Source: UBA11865 sp963749825
Lineage (GTDB): Bacteria > Chloroflexota > Anaerolineae > Promineifilales > Promineifilaceae
Assembly (NCBI GenBank): GCA_963749825.1
Contig: CAVVOI010000013.1
Span: 248,001 to 312,000 of the forward strand
DNA length: 64,000 bases
Direction: 5' to 3'
Positions within the stretch are counted from its first letter, which is position 1. The number at the start of each line of letters is the position of its first letter. Shown piece after piece: positions 16,324 through 24,947 of the stretch. Under the pieces are notes generated by a model, which was not told where the DNA came from, did not search any database, and saw only the letters and a program-made list of their open reading frames with translations. The translations under genes were made by a program, and so were the position numbers.

Positions 16324-16352
16324 TTGCCATTTTCCCGGCTCTGGCATACAAT
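16324..16352 (+). promoter_or_regulatory. Sigma-70-like promoter for typA leader
   Basis: TTGCCA (16324-16329) and TACAAT (16347-16352) are separated by exactly 17 bp. Transcription would start near 16359, some 75 bp ahead of the typA ATG. Confidence 0.65.
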
Positions 16353-16375
16353 CAGTCTATCCTGAAGAGAGGGCG

Positions 16376-16406
16376 AATACCCGGCCGGACAGGTCGGGTA
16401 TTTTTT
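16376..16406 (+). terminator. Intrinsic terminator inside the typA 5' leader (candidate attenuator)
   Basis: An 8-bp stem AATACCCG / CGGGTATT (16376-16383 with 16395-16402) with an 11-nt loop runs into six Ts. It lies after the probable promoter and 28 bp before the typA start codon, so it can only serve as a leader terminator, unless it ends an unrecognised small RNA. Confidence 0.7.
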
Positions 16407-16434
16407 GTGTCTAAGACGCCCTGACGAGTGAACT

Positions 16435-18282
16435 ATGAGCAAGCTACATAAAAAGAATATACGTAATATCGCCATCATCGCTCATGTCGACCACGGCAAG
16501 ACGACTTTGGTCGACGGCATGTTGCGCCAGACCAATGTCTTCCGCAGCAACGAATCCGTGGCCGAGCGGGTGCTAGATGATAATCCACTGGAGCGAGAGC
16601 GAGGCATCACTATCCTGGCTAAGAACACCGGCATTCGTTACGGAGACGTGACTATCAACATCGTCGATACGCCGGGTCATTCTGATTTTGGCGGCGAGGT
16701 CGAACGGGTGGTCAATATGGTTGACGGCGCGCTGCTGCTGGTCGATGCTGTGGAAGGCCCCATGCCGCAGACACGCTTTGTACTGCGCCAGGCCTTGGAT
16801 AAGGGAGTGAAGGTCATCCTGGTAGTTAACAAGATCGACCGCCCGGCCTCCCGGCCGATAGACGTGGTCAACGAGACCTTCGACTTGTTTCTCGATTTGG
16901 GAGCGACCGAAGAGCAGGCCGACTTCCCAGTGATTTATACCCGGGCCCTAGACGCACAGGCTGGTTATGAAGCCGATGACCTAGCTTCCGATCTGCGACC
17001 GCTGTTCGATACGATCGTTGGTTATCTACCGCCGCCCAAGATCGATCCTTACGGACCCACCCAGATGTTGGTCACCACCCTGGACTACAGCCCCTACGTC
17101 GGACGCATCGCCATCGGCCGGTTAACTAGCGGTACGCTGCGCGCCGGGCAAGCTGTAACCCATATCAATGCTGAAGGGAACATGGAAGCAGCCCGGGTGA
17201 CCGAGCTATATACCTTCCAGAATCTGCGGCGGCAAGAGCAAGATAGTGTCGAGGCCGGCGACATCGTGGCCGTGACCGGCATTCCCAACGTGGGCATCGG
17301 CGATACGCTGGCCGATCCGGACGATCCGCGCCAATTGCCACCCATCACCGTCGAAGAACCCACAGTGCGTATGGCATTCAACGTCAACGATAGCCCCTTC
17401 TCCGGCCGGGAAGGCAAGTACGTCACTAGCCGCCAACTAGGCGAGCGGCTCATGCGCGAGCTGGAGAGAAATATCTCTTTACGGGTTGAAGAAGGCGAGC
17501 GAGCCGGACAGTTCATCGTCTCAGGCCGGGGCGAACTTCACCTGGCCATCCTCATCGAAAATATGCGCCGCGAAGGGTATGAGTTTTCTGTCGGCCGGCC
17601 GGAAGTTATATTTCGCGAGACCGAAGAAGGTCGCCTGGAGCCGCTCGAGGATGTCTACCTGGAAGTTCCCAACGACCATCTGGGTACCATAACCGAGATG
17701 CTGGGCAAGCGCCGGGGCGAGATGATGCAGATCCGCTACGGCGAGGACGGCACCGTCTATACTGAATTCCGCGTGCCCACGCGGGGCATGCTCGGCTTTC
17801 GCCAACCGTTTCTTACTGCCACCCGCGGCATGGGTATTTACCACAGTCTGTTCCACGGCTACGAGCCTTACCGGGGAGCGATCGAGCTCCAGGAGACAGG
17901 CTCCCTGGTTTCTTTAGAGACCGGTCCGGTCAGCGCCTACGCCTTGGAGCACCTGACGCAGCGGGGAACCTTTTTCTTAGGCCCTGGTGAAGAAGTTTAC
18001 GCCGGACAAGTGGTCGGACAGCATATCCGCGCCGAAGATCTGGTGATCAACGTTTGCCGGACTAAGAACCTGACGGGTCACCGCGGAGTCCCCAAGTCCA
18101 TTACCGATGCTTTACCCAATCCGCGCCAAATGTCGCTGGATGAGTGCATCGAATATTTGGGTGCGGAGGAGTTGCTCGAAGTCACGCCCGAGTCGCTGCG
18201 CATCCGGACCAAAGAATTACATCACGCCATGCGCCAGAAGAAATCCAAACGATCCAAGAACGGCTACAGTACGCCCGCTTAG
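16435..18282 (+). CDS. typA: Ribosome-associated translational GTPase TypA/BipA
   Basis: 615 residues. G-domain motifs are AIIAHVDHGKTTLVDGML (G1), RERGITI (G2), DTPGHSDFGGEVERV (G3) and NKIDRP (G4), followed by domain II (about 205-300), two EF-G-like domains and the BipA-specific C-terminal domain containing RGTFFLGPGEEVYAGQVVG and NLTGHRGV. BipA binds the 70S ribosome at the A-site side and supports ribosome assembly and growth under stress or cold. Full length for the family. The ATG is preceded by no strong ribosome site. The leader holds a promoter and an intrinsic terminator, suggesting attenuation control. Confidence 0.97.
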   Translation: MSKLHKKNIRNIAIIAHVDHGKTTLVDGMLRQTNVFRSNESVAERVLDDNPLERERGITILAKNTGIRYGDVTINIVDTPGHSDFGGEVERVVNMVDGALLLVDAVEGPMPQTRFVLRQALDKGVKVILVVNKIDRPASRPIDVVNETFDLFLDLGATEEQADFPVIYTRALDAQAGYEADDLASDLRPLFDTIVGYLPPPKIDPYGPTQMLVTTLDYSPYVGRIAIGRLTSGTLRAGQAVTHINAEGNMEAARVTELYTFQNLRRQEQDSVEAGDIVAVTGIPNVGIGDTLADPDDPRQLPPITVEEPTVRMAFNVNDSPFSGREGKYVTSRQLGERLMRELERNISLRVEEGERAGQFIVSGRGELHLAILIENMRREGYEFSVGRPEVIFRETEEGRLEPLEDVYLEVPNDHLGTITEMLGKRRGEMMQIRYGEDGTVYTEFRVPTRGMLGFRQPFLTATRGMGIYHSLFHGYEPYRGAIELQETGSLVSLETGPVSAYALEHLTQRGTFFLGPGEEVYAGQVVGQHIRAEDLVINVCRTKNLTGHRGVPKSITDALPNPRQMSLDECIEYLGAEELLEVTPESLRIRTKELHHAMRQKKSKRSKNGYSTPA

Positions 18283-18342
18283 CTCGCTTGCTACAGTCCT
18301 GCCGATCGCCCGCTAGATGGCTGGATCGGCCGCAGCGAATTG

Positions 18343-19146
18343 TCAGACGGCAACGGTGACGATATGTGCCGGTGCATCAAACTCTACTGAACCATCCGCC
18401 AGGACAAACTGCGATAGTTTTTTGGGCGCCTCCCGCCTAAGTCTTTCATAATCTTCATCGTTTATGACATCGGCCAGTGTCCAGCCTTTGATGTCGGTAT
18501 AGATCCAAGATTCAATAGAGTCGAAACGAGCTTTGCCTGGAACTGTTTCAATTGCGACATCATTCACCCCGACCCCGGCATCATAAAACAGATTTCTCAA
18601 TCTTTGAGTATCGCCGAGAGAGTAGGGGGCTTCGATAGAACGCGCTACTTCAGGACCAAACAGTTCCTTTAGTAGGTTAGCTATGGCCGCGTAGCCCGGT
18701 GTGTCTTCCAATGATGCCCAGACCGCGACGCCGATTTTGCCTCCTGGACGGATCACCCGGTACATCTCCGAAATAGCTTGGGCTGGATCTATAAAGAACA
18801 TCAGGCCAAATTGGCTAACCACGCGATCAAAGGTATTTGGATCAAACGGTAGTGACTCGGCAGCGCCGAGTTCCCAGGTAATGTTTGGATTCTGATTACG
18901 GGCAACCGCCAGCATACCTTCGTTAATATCAACGCCGGTAACCGAGCCGTTGGAGCCAACCACTGCTTCAGCATGTCTAGCCAAGATGCCCGTGCCGCAG
19001 GCAATATCTAGTACATGATGGCTTGCCCCAACGTCCGCGGCCGTCAAAACCTGATTCGGCCAATCGATAAACAACGCCGGTACAAAAAACGCTTCGTATA
19101 TCTCTGCCGCACTGACCGCTACCTGACCTGTTTCATGTTCGCCCAT
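18343..19146 (-). CDS. Class I SAM-dependent methyltransferase (UbiE-like)
   Basis: 267 residues. The Rossmann core has HHVLDIACGTGILARHAE (motif I, SAM binding), VTGVDINEGMLAVAR (acidic loop of motif II), FDRVVSQFGLMFF (motif IV) and VIRPGGKIGVAVW (motif V-VI). This is the Methyltransf_11/UbiE type. The acceptor is unknown; the C-terminal cap (VPGKARFDSIESWIYTDIKG) is typical of small-molecule methyltransferases. The start has GGAGG immediately upstream. It converges with typA. Confidence 0.88.
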   Translation of the reverse strand: MGEHETGQVAVSAAEIYEAFFVPALFIDWPNQVLTAADVGASHHVLDIACGTGILARHAEAVVGSNGSVTGVDINEGMLAVARNQNPNITWELGAAESLPFDPNTFDRVVSQFGLMFFIDPAQAISEMYRVIRPGGKIGVAVWASLEDTPGYAAIANLLKELFGPEVARSIEAPYSLGDTQRLRNLFYDAGVGVNDVAIETVPGKARFDSIESWIYTDIKGWTLADVINDEDYERLRREAPKKLSQFVLADGSVEFDAPAHIVTVAV

Positions 19147-19334
19147 GATTCCTCCAATGTGTTGGTTTGGAACCCCCCGATAGGCTTGTCATTCTCGCAC
19201 ACTAATTCAATTTTAGCTATTCCGCATGGCTCAATCTGTAAATATCATTCCACGCGTAAAGAAACTCCTCGGTCTCATACACTTCCTAAACATCCGGCCG
19301 TGTTCCTAATCGCAGGGCTCCTCAAGCTGCTTTT

Positions 19335-19598
19335 TTAGATCTGGCGATAAAAACGATAGCACTTCTGCTCGGCCGGTAAATCCATCAATGCCATCTCAAA
19401 ATGTAAGAAGGCTTTTGTGCCTGATGAATAAACCCCGGCCGCCCTGGCTAATTCGCCTACGTCTACAACATCATCACCAGACTTAGACCACAAGTGGTAG
19501 AACCGCCCCCCATTGTCCAGTAATTTTCTCGCTCCTTGGACGGTTCGATAGGGTTTAATCTGTCGCATCAACCCCATATTGACGTCGTAGCGTTCCAT
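19335..19598 (-). CDS. Hypothetical protein, 87 residues
   Basis: A small protein, MERYDVNMGLMRQIKPYRTV..., with a mixed alpha/beta pattern: GGRFYHLWSKSGDDVVDVGE looks like a strand-loop, followed by helices with AFLHFEMALMDLP. I know no named family. There is no signal peptide or membrane segment. The upstream ribosome site is not obvious. It lies between two intergenic stretches in which I see no other gene (19147-19334 and 19599-19865). Confidence 0.5.
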   Translation of the reverse strand: MERYDVNMGLMRQIKPYRTVQGARKLLDNGGRFYHLWSKSGDDVVDVGELARAAGVYSSGTKAFLHFEMALMDLPAEQKCYRFYRQI

Positions 19599-19865
19599 TA
19601 CGACGAACCGGTATCGGTTGTTGGCCTAGCCACGGCTAAGAATGCGGGCCTAAGTCCACAGTTTGCCTAAGCCCATTCGTCATCACCTGAAAACTAGGAT
19701 TGACGACTAGATAGTATGCCACCCACCCACAGAGGGCCGATATGCTAATTAACTGTTAGGCCGGTATTGTCCACCTCGAAGCAAACGTTGCTGGTAAATC
19801 AGTTACTTATAACTAGGCGACTACTTGCGTGGCGGCAAGAGCCGCTTTCGCATCAGGAGTTCGGG

Positions 19866-20192
19866 CTATGGCCCTTTAGCCAGATCCGCGTCATTTAGTT
19901 CTATCTTAATGCCGCCAATGATCCCGGCGATAATGTTGTATAGGAAACCCGCAATGGCCCCGAAAACGAAGCCCATGGCCGCGTAAAGAATGGGCATACA
20001 AACGGCATACGCAATACCGAATAAAGCGCCACCCCCACCGACGCCTGTTAGTTCCTCCACGCTTGCAAGCATACCCGCGCCAATTAAAGCGAAGCAGGCA
20101 AATATGAGCCCAACGATAAGTCCTATGGCGCCATACAATAAGGCCGACATCAGGGCTAAGGACAGAATACCTACTCTTCGAACTTCAACCAT
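19866..20192 (-). CDS. Small membrane protein, DUF3566-like
   Basis: 108 residues from the ATG at 20192, which has AGGGAA 7 nt upstream; the earlier ATG at 20207 lies within the ribosome site. The protein begins MVEVRRVGILSLA, has one long hydrophobic hairpin (residues ~8-45), a Gly-rich segment ELTGVGGGGALFGIAYA and a second hairpin (~65-100). The RRVGILSLA start and the glycine-rich second half resemble small membrane proteins found in archaea and Chloroflexota. The function is unknown. Confidence 0.65.
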   Translation of the reverse strand: MVEVRRVGILSLALMSALLYGAIGLIVGLIFACFALIGAGMLASVEELTGVGGGGALFGIAYAVCMPILYAAMGFVFGAIAGFLYNIIAGIIGGIKIELNDADLAKGP

Positions 20193-20357
20193 TTGAGTTC
20201 CCTCCATTTGATCCAGTACAACAACGATTTCTAGAAACCATTATAACAAGAATCAAGGTAAATAGGACAATAGAGGTCCTCGAATCCACCTTGCCAAAGC
20301 AAATAATCCGAGGCACTATTCCATTCTTTGTGAATAAAAAAGTGTTAGGAGACCAGG

Positions 20358-21620
20358 ATGACCTTTGATTTTGACCAGGAAATTGACCGGCGAGGTACCA
20401 ATTGCACCAAGTGGGAGTTCATCAACGACGGCGATACGTATATCTTTGGCGACCATGCCGATCCCAAGCATGGTCGCGATCGTTTGCTGCCCATGTGGGT
20501 GGCCGATATGGATTTCCGCTGCCCGCCGGCCGTGGTCGAAGCCCTGACTGAGCGGGGTCGGCAAGGCATTTTTGGCTACAGCGAACCATGTGACAGCTAT
20601 TATGAAGCGGTGATGGGCTGGATCGACCGGCGCCATGGCTGGCAGATCGAACGCGACTGGATCGTGATCACGCCCGGCGTGGTTCCGGCCATCAAGGTGC
20701 TGATCCAGAGCTTCGTTAAACCTGGCGAAAAGGTGCTGATCCAGCGACCGGTTTATTACCCATTCTTCGATGCCATTCGCGACAACGGAGCCGAGATCGT
20801 GTCCAATACACTTATTTACCAGGACGGCCGGTACATAATGGATTTCGATGACCTGGCTCAGAAGGCGGCCGATCCAGACTTGAAGATGGCCATCTTGTGC
20901 AGCCCGCATAATCCGGTCGGCCGGGTGTGGACGGCCGAAGAACTCGCTCGCTTCGGCCGGATCTGCCTGGAGAATAATGTTCTAGTTATTTCCGACGAAG
21001 TACACTGCGACCTCATTTATTCTGACCAAAACTTCACCACCTTCGCCAAAGCACACGAGGACTTTGCTCAGAAGAGCATCGTTTGCACAGCAGCCAGCAA
21101 ATCCTTTAATCTGGCCGGGCTAAAGATCTCCAGCATCATCATCCCCGACGAAGCGAGGCGCGGAAAATTCATAGCCACCGGGACGCGCAATGGCTTATTT
21201 GGCACCAATGCCTTCGGCCTGGTAGCCGTGGAAGCGGCCTATAACTATGGTGAAGAATGGTTGGCGGCGGTGATGGCTTACGTCGAGGGTAATTATCGCT
21301 TCATGGTCGAATACATCGGCGAGCATTTGCCACAACTCAAAGTCGTCCGGCCGGAAGGTACCTACCTGGTCTGGGTCGATTTCCGGGCTCTGGGTCTCGA
21401 TCCCCAAATGCGCAAGGAACTACTCATGGAGAAGGCCAAGATCTACCTGGATGAAGGCGAGATGTTTGGTCCGGAAGGAGAGGGCTTCGAACGTTTCAAC
21501 ATCGCCTGCCCACGCTCGATCCTGGAGGAAGCGATGGAGCGCATCAAGGTCGTTATCGAGGATTTGGCTAAGGAACCGTTTAAGGAGAAATCTCCAACGC
21601 TATCTCAGCCATCCGTGTGA
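20358..21620 (+). CDS. PLP-dependent aminotransferase, MalY/PatB (cystathionine beta-lyase) family
   Basis: 420 residues with the fold-type I aminotransferase pattern: LPMWVADMDFRCPPAVVEAL at the N-terminus (the WVADMDF signature of MalY/PatB), ILCSPHNPVGRVW, ISDEVHCDLI with the PLP-pyridine Asp, and TAASKSFNLAGLK with the Schiff-base lysine. MalY/PatB enzymes cleave C-S bonds of cystathionine or cysteine to give homocysteine or sulfide; transaminase activity is also possible. GGAG 6 nt before the ATG supports the start. It overlaps the 3' end of deoD (convergent) by about 40 bp. Confidence 0.9.
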   Translation: MTFDFDQEIDRRGTNCTKWEFINDGDTYIFGDHADPKHGRDRLLPMWVADMDFRCPPAVVEALTERGRQGIFGYSEPCDSYYEAVMGWIDRRHGWQIERDWIVITPGVVPAIKVLIQSFVKPGEKVLIQRPVYYPFFDAIRDNGAEIVSNTLIYQDGRYIMDFDDLAQKAADPDLKMAILCSPHNPVGRVWTAEELARFGRICLENNVLVISDEVHCDLIYSDQNFTTFAKAHEDFAQKSIVCTAASKSFNLAGLKISSIIIPDEARRGKFIATGTRNGLFGTNAFGLVAVEAAYNYGEEWLAAVMAYVEGNYRFMVEYIGEHLPQLKVVRPEGTYLVWVDFRALGLDPQMRKELLMEKAKIYLDEGEMFGPEGEGFERFNIACPRSILEEAMERIKVVIEDLAKEPFKEKSPTLSQPSV

Positions 21621-22280
21621 AACCCCTTTCCCGCTGCTCGGCCGTCGCCGTTTCGCCTGTCACCAGGCTGTCGCTCACGGTTAGTATTGACAGCGCGTCA
21701 ACCTTGAACTTGGCCGCCAGCGTATAGAGCGCGGATGTCTCCATTTCAACTACCAGTACACCGTAGTCGGCCCATTTCTTCCACCAATTCGGATCGTCGT
21801 GTAAAATGAGTCGCCAGCGAACATACCGCCCACATAGACGTTGGCCTGCGTTTCTTTCGCCGCTTCATAGGCTTTCAATAACAGTTCAAAGTTGGCTGCC
21901 GGAGAATAATCCATCCCGTTGAAGCGTAGCTTATTCATGTGTGAGTCGGTGGAGGCTGTCATAGCCAGCACGATGTCGCCCAGCTTCAAGTAAGGCTGGA
22001 AAGCCCCACAAGTGCCGACCCGGATCAACGTCTTGACCTGATACTCGCGCACCAATTCATTCACATAGATGGCAAGGGTTGGCATACCCATGCCGCTGCC
22101 CATGACCGAGATCCGCTTGTCTCCGTAGCGGCCGGTATAACCCATCATCCCACGAACATCATTGAAGCAGAACACATCTTCCAGCAGCGTTTTGGCGAAG
22201 TGCCTGGCTCGCATCGGATCACCGGGTAGAAGGACGGTTGGGGCGATTTGCCCTTGTTTCGCGCCAATATGGATACTCAT
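21580..22280 (-). pseudogene. deoD: Purine nucleoside phosphorylase DeoD, interrupted by one frameshift
   Basis: The first 160 codons form a DeoD-type purine nucleoside phosphorylase: HIGAKQGQIAPTVLLPGDPMR (phosphate loop), SVMGSGMGMPT, IRVGTCGAFQ and VYVGGMFAGDSFY. One base is missing near 21798. On restoring it, the frame continues through HDDPNWWKKWADYGVLVVEM, the METSALYTLA ribose-binding segment and SDSLVTGE to a stop at 21580, the full family length (~235 residues). The only defect is this 1-base deletion, so a consensus error is as likely as a real mutation. I start at the second ATG (22280) because AAAGGAGG sits just ahead of it. Confidence 0.85.
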
Positions 22281-22311
22281 CTGCATCCTCCTTTTTTATT
22301 TCACGTTTCAC

Positions 22312-23070
22312 TTACAGCGATAGCATGGCATCCGCTGCTAACCAAAATAACTTCTCTCGTACTTCCGATCGAGTCTGCCAGTCTCGATTATCCCACTCTG
22401 TCCCGCTCAAGTCATCTCCCGCATACAACACTTGCCCAAAGGGCACACCTCGATACTCCGCCACAGCCTTCATTCCGGCTGCTTCCATCTCCACAGCTAT
22501 ACACCCCTCCTCTCTACGTTTCCGGATCTTGTCCGGCGTTTCCCGATAGGGCGCGGACGTGGTCCACGTTTTTCCCACCAGGTGTGGGATACCTCGTCCG
22601 GCCAACAAATCGACCAGGACTTTAACGGCGCGAGGATTGGCCAGGACCTCGTTCGCTGGTGGCAGATAATGGTATGAAGCCCCTTCGTCGCGTACCGCCG
22701 CCGAGACAACCAGCAAATGTCCGGCGGCGTTCTCTTTCTCCAGCACGCCGCAGCCACCGCAGGCGATGAACTTTCGGCAGCCGAAGGCGATCACTTCTTC
22801 TAGAAGGGCTGCCGACAATGCGGATCCAATGCCTGGGTGGAAAAAAGCTAGTCGCTGCTCCCGGTATTCGATCTCATAAACGGGATGGGGGCCATCCTCC
22901 CAGCGATTCTTGACTAGAACTTGCGCATCGTACTCAGAGACGACTTTCTCGATAATGTCCTGGAAGAAGCAGATGATACAATGCCGTGGCATATCTCGTT
23001 TTTTAATGACCCTAGCAGGTTCAATAAACGCTTTGCGTGTTGGATCGTGATCAAGAATAGGATAAGTCAT
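22312..23070 (-). CDS. Nucleoside phosphorylase (uridine phosphorylase-like, PNP_UDP_1 family)
   Basis: 252 residues. It starts MTYPILDHDPTRKAFIEPAR, has an intact phosphorylase core with HPGIGSALSAALLEEVIAFG, FIACGGCGVLE, ASYHYLPPA, and the substrate-binding CIAVEMEAAGMKAVAEYRG followed by YAGDDLSG in the position of the catalytic Asp. It probably phosphorolyses uridine or a related nucleoside. Its ATG overlaps the stop of the upstream proline-iminopeptidase gene (ATGA). DeoD follows 32 bp downstream, so the two phosphorylases form a nucleoside salvage pair. Confidence 0.85.
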   Translation of the reverse strand: MTYPILDHDPTRKAFIEPARVIKKRDMPRHCIICFFQDIIEKVVSEYDAQVLVKNRWEDGPHPVYEIEYREQRLAFFHPGIGSALSAALLEEVIAFGCRKFIACGGCGVLEKENAAGHLLVVSAAVRDEGASYHYLPPANEVLANPRAVKVLVDLLAGRGIPHLVGKTWTTSAPYRETPDKIRKRREEGCIAVEMEAAGMKAVAEYRGVPFGQVLYAGDDLSGTEWDNRDWQTRSEVREKLFWLAADAMLSL

Positions 23071-24041
23071 AGACGACCCGCATCAACGTCTTTGACGAAC
23101 TGGACAAGGCCTCGGAAAAAATGTTGATGGTCATCAAAAAACGCCATGTGGCTATCATTAGGGCAATGGAGGGAACGGCCGTTGGGCATCTGCCTGGCCA
23201 TCCATTCCATGTGGTCGAGGTTCATCGTATCGTGCTGGGCGCCGATAATCAGACTCGCCGTTTCTGTTTTTTCCAGATCGTCCGTACGATCCCACTCGAG
23301 AAGTTTGCCGCTGGCGCCAAGCTCAGAAGGTCCCTGCATCGGTATATAGATATCGGGATTAATATGCTTGAAGCCGCGATTCACCGGATCCGGCCATTCT
23401 TCGTATGGCATGCGCAGTACGTGGTAGACGTAGTGATGTTGTATGAGTAGTTCCATGTAGCGCGGATCCTCGTAGTCCTCGGCCGCTTCAAAAGCCTGAA
23501 TTTCCGCTAGAACGGCCGGATCAATTCCAGGCATCAACACTTCTTGGGGGTATTGGTTGTATTTCGGGATGCTGGCCTCATGTTGGAGATAATCAATCCT
23601 TTGAGTTGTTGCTGGTACTTCAGCGCGTATTCAATGGCCAGGATGCCGCCCCAGGAATGGCCGAAAAGGTAGAAGTTCCCCGGATTCAATTTCAAGGCCT
23701 GGCGCACTTTTTCTACCTCATCCACATAGCGAGCCAACGCCACCAACTCTGGCTCGTCTGGCTGGTCGCTGTAATAAGAGCCGAGTTGGTCGTAGTAATA
23801 ATATTCGATGCCGGCCGCAGGAAAGAAGCTGTCGAATGCTTCCAGGTACTCGTGGGTCGCGCCTGGCCCGCCATGCAACAGCCAGCACCTTCATCGTCGG
23901 GTGATTGCCAATCCGCTTGGTCTAGACACGGAAGGTTCCCTTCGATGTCTCGATGGGTATCATCTTCACGCCGCCACTTAACAAGTCGTCACGATCGGTG
24001 TAGTTCAAATAGTCGAATGGAAAGTTATACTCGTTTTGCAT
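23067..24041 (-). pseudogene. Proline iminopeptidase-like alpha/beta hydrolase, one stop and two frameshifts
   Basis: From a well-placed ATG (24041, GGAGG upstream) the sequence reads MQNEYNFPFDYLNYTDRDDL and then TSKGTFRV, where a TAG replaces the expected Trp. A 1-base insertion near 23885 separates it from LLHGGPGATHEYLEAFD (HGGP oxyanion motif) and GHSWGGILAIEYA with the nucleophile Ser. A 1-base deletion near 23575 separates that from LMPGIDPAVLAEI and the C-terminal catalytic Asp and His region (IIGAQHDTMNLDHMEW, DSHMAF). Each join is restored by a single base. The family cleaves N-terminal proline or acts on small peptides and esters. Three independent lesions make real decay plausible. 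Confidence 0.82.
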
Positions 24042-24295
24042 CTGATCCTCCCGTCTGAATTGAATGTAGTAAGACTCTACCATTCAGAATAATAAACCTC
24101 AAATCGATCACTTCAAATTTAGCTTATCTGGCAATATATTTCGACCTCCAAGTAGAATCCCCTCCTTTTAGGATGGTGACGATTAGCCCTTGCGACTTTA
24201 CACTGTTCGACAAGCATACAGCCCACCACACCCTCAACTTCATTGTATCAAGAAATAAATTAGTGGCCCGCTGATGAGGGCGAAGGAGACTTATC

Positions 24296-24829
24296 TTGAT
24301 TAAAAAACTAGTTGTTATCGTACTCATTCTTATTGTGGCCGGTACTCTAGGCGTGGTAGCCATATCTGCCCAAGGGGGAACCCAACATATCGACATGACA
24401 CTGAATGGCCAGATTATGACCATCAGTGATGGCGTTGGTTTATTTGATGTAAACTTGAAAGGGTCTCCCGGACCGGCCACTGCTAGTGGTCTATCCTATT
24501 CGTATGCCGTCAACTATGATGGTTTGCCGCCTGGTAATCGATGCGTCGATCTTGGAGGTCCTTCGGGATTAATCATCACAGATAGAGGTCAAATCAACAT
24601 GATCTTCAACGATGGATCGATGCTGTTCGCCAACTCGACCGGTGAAGGCTATGTTTGTTTCGTACCCGGTTTTGCCTATGCGCCATATGCTCTTGCTGGT
24701 GGTACTGGGCGATATGAGGGTGCCACAGGCTATATCAATTTTGACATTGATACCCATCCTTTTGGCCCTCCTGGATCGCCAGTGACTCCAGAAACCGGAT
24801 CCGCAAGTGGAGATATAATCTTCCCATAA
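24296..24829 (+). CDS. Secreted protein of unknown function
   Basis: 177 residues starting at TTG (24296), supported by GGAG 9 nt upstream. A classic signal peptide covers residues 1-26: KK, a hydrophobic run VVIVLILIVAGTLGVVA and cleavage after ISA. The mature part is rich in Gly, Thr and Asp with an all-beta appearance, one cysteine pair, and a GGTGRYEGATGYINF segment like the allene-oxide-cyclase-type barrel seen in other small secreted proteins. That resemblance is weak. It ends near a strong hairpin shared with the convergent LuxR gene. Confidence 0.7.
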   Translation: MIKKLVVIVLILIVAGTLGVVAISAQGGTQHIDMTLNGQIMTISDGVGLFDVNLKGSPGPATASGLSYSYAVNYDGLPPGNRCVDLGGPSGLIITDRGQINMIFNDGSMLFANSTGEGYVCFVPGFAYAPYALAGGTGRYEGATGYINFDIDTHPFGPPGSPVTPETGSASGDIIFP

Positions 24830-24890
24830 AGACAACAGAAAAGGTCTTAGAAACGACACAACAAAATGGGCTTGTATGCGGAGCCAACGG

Positions 24891-24924
24891 CCGGCCAGGA
24901 GAGAGTAACTACTTTCCTGGCCGG
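24891..24924. terminator. Bidirectional hairpin between convergent genes
   Basis: A perfect 10-bp stem CCGGCCAGGA / TCCTGGCCGG (24891-24900 with 24915-24924) with a 14-nt loop. T-rich sequence follows on the plus strand (TTCGATTTCC). It is related to the degraded element at 15207-15240. Confidence 0.6.
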
Positions 24925-24947
24925 TTCGATTTCCTTCTAAACGTCTC

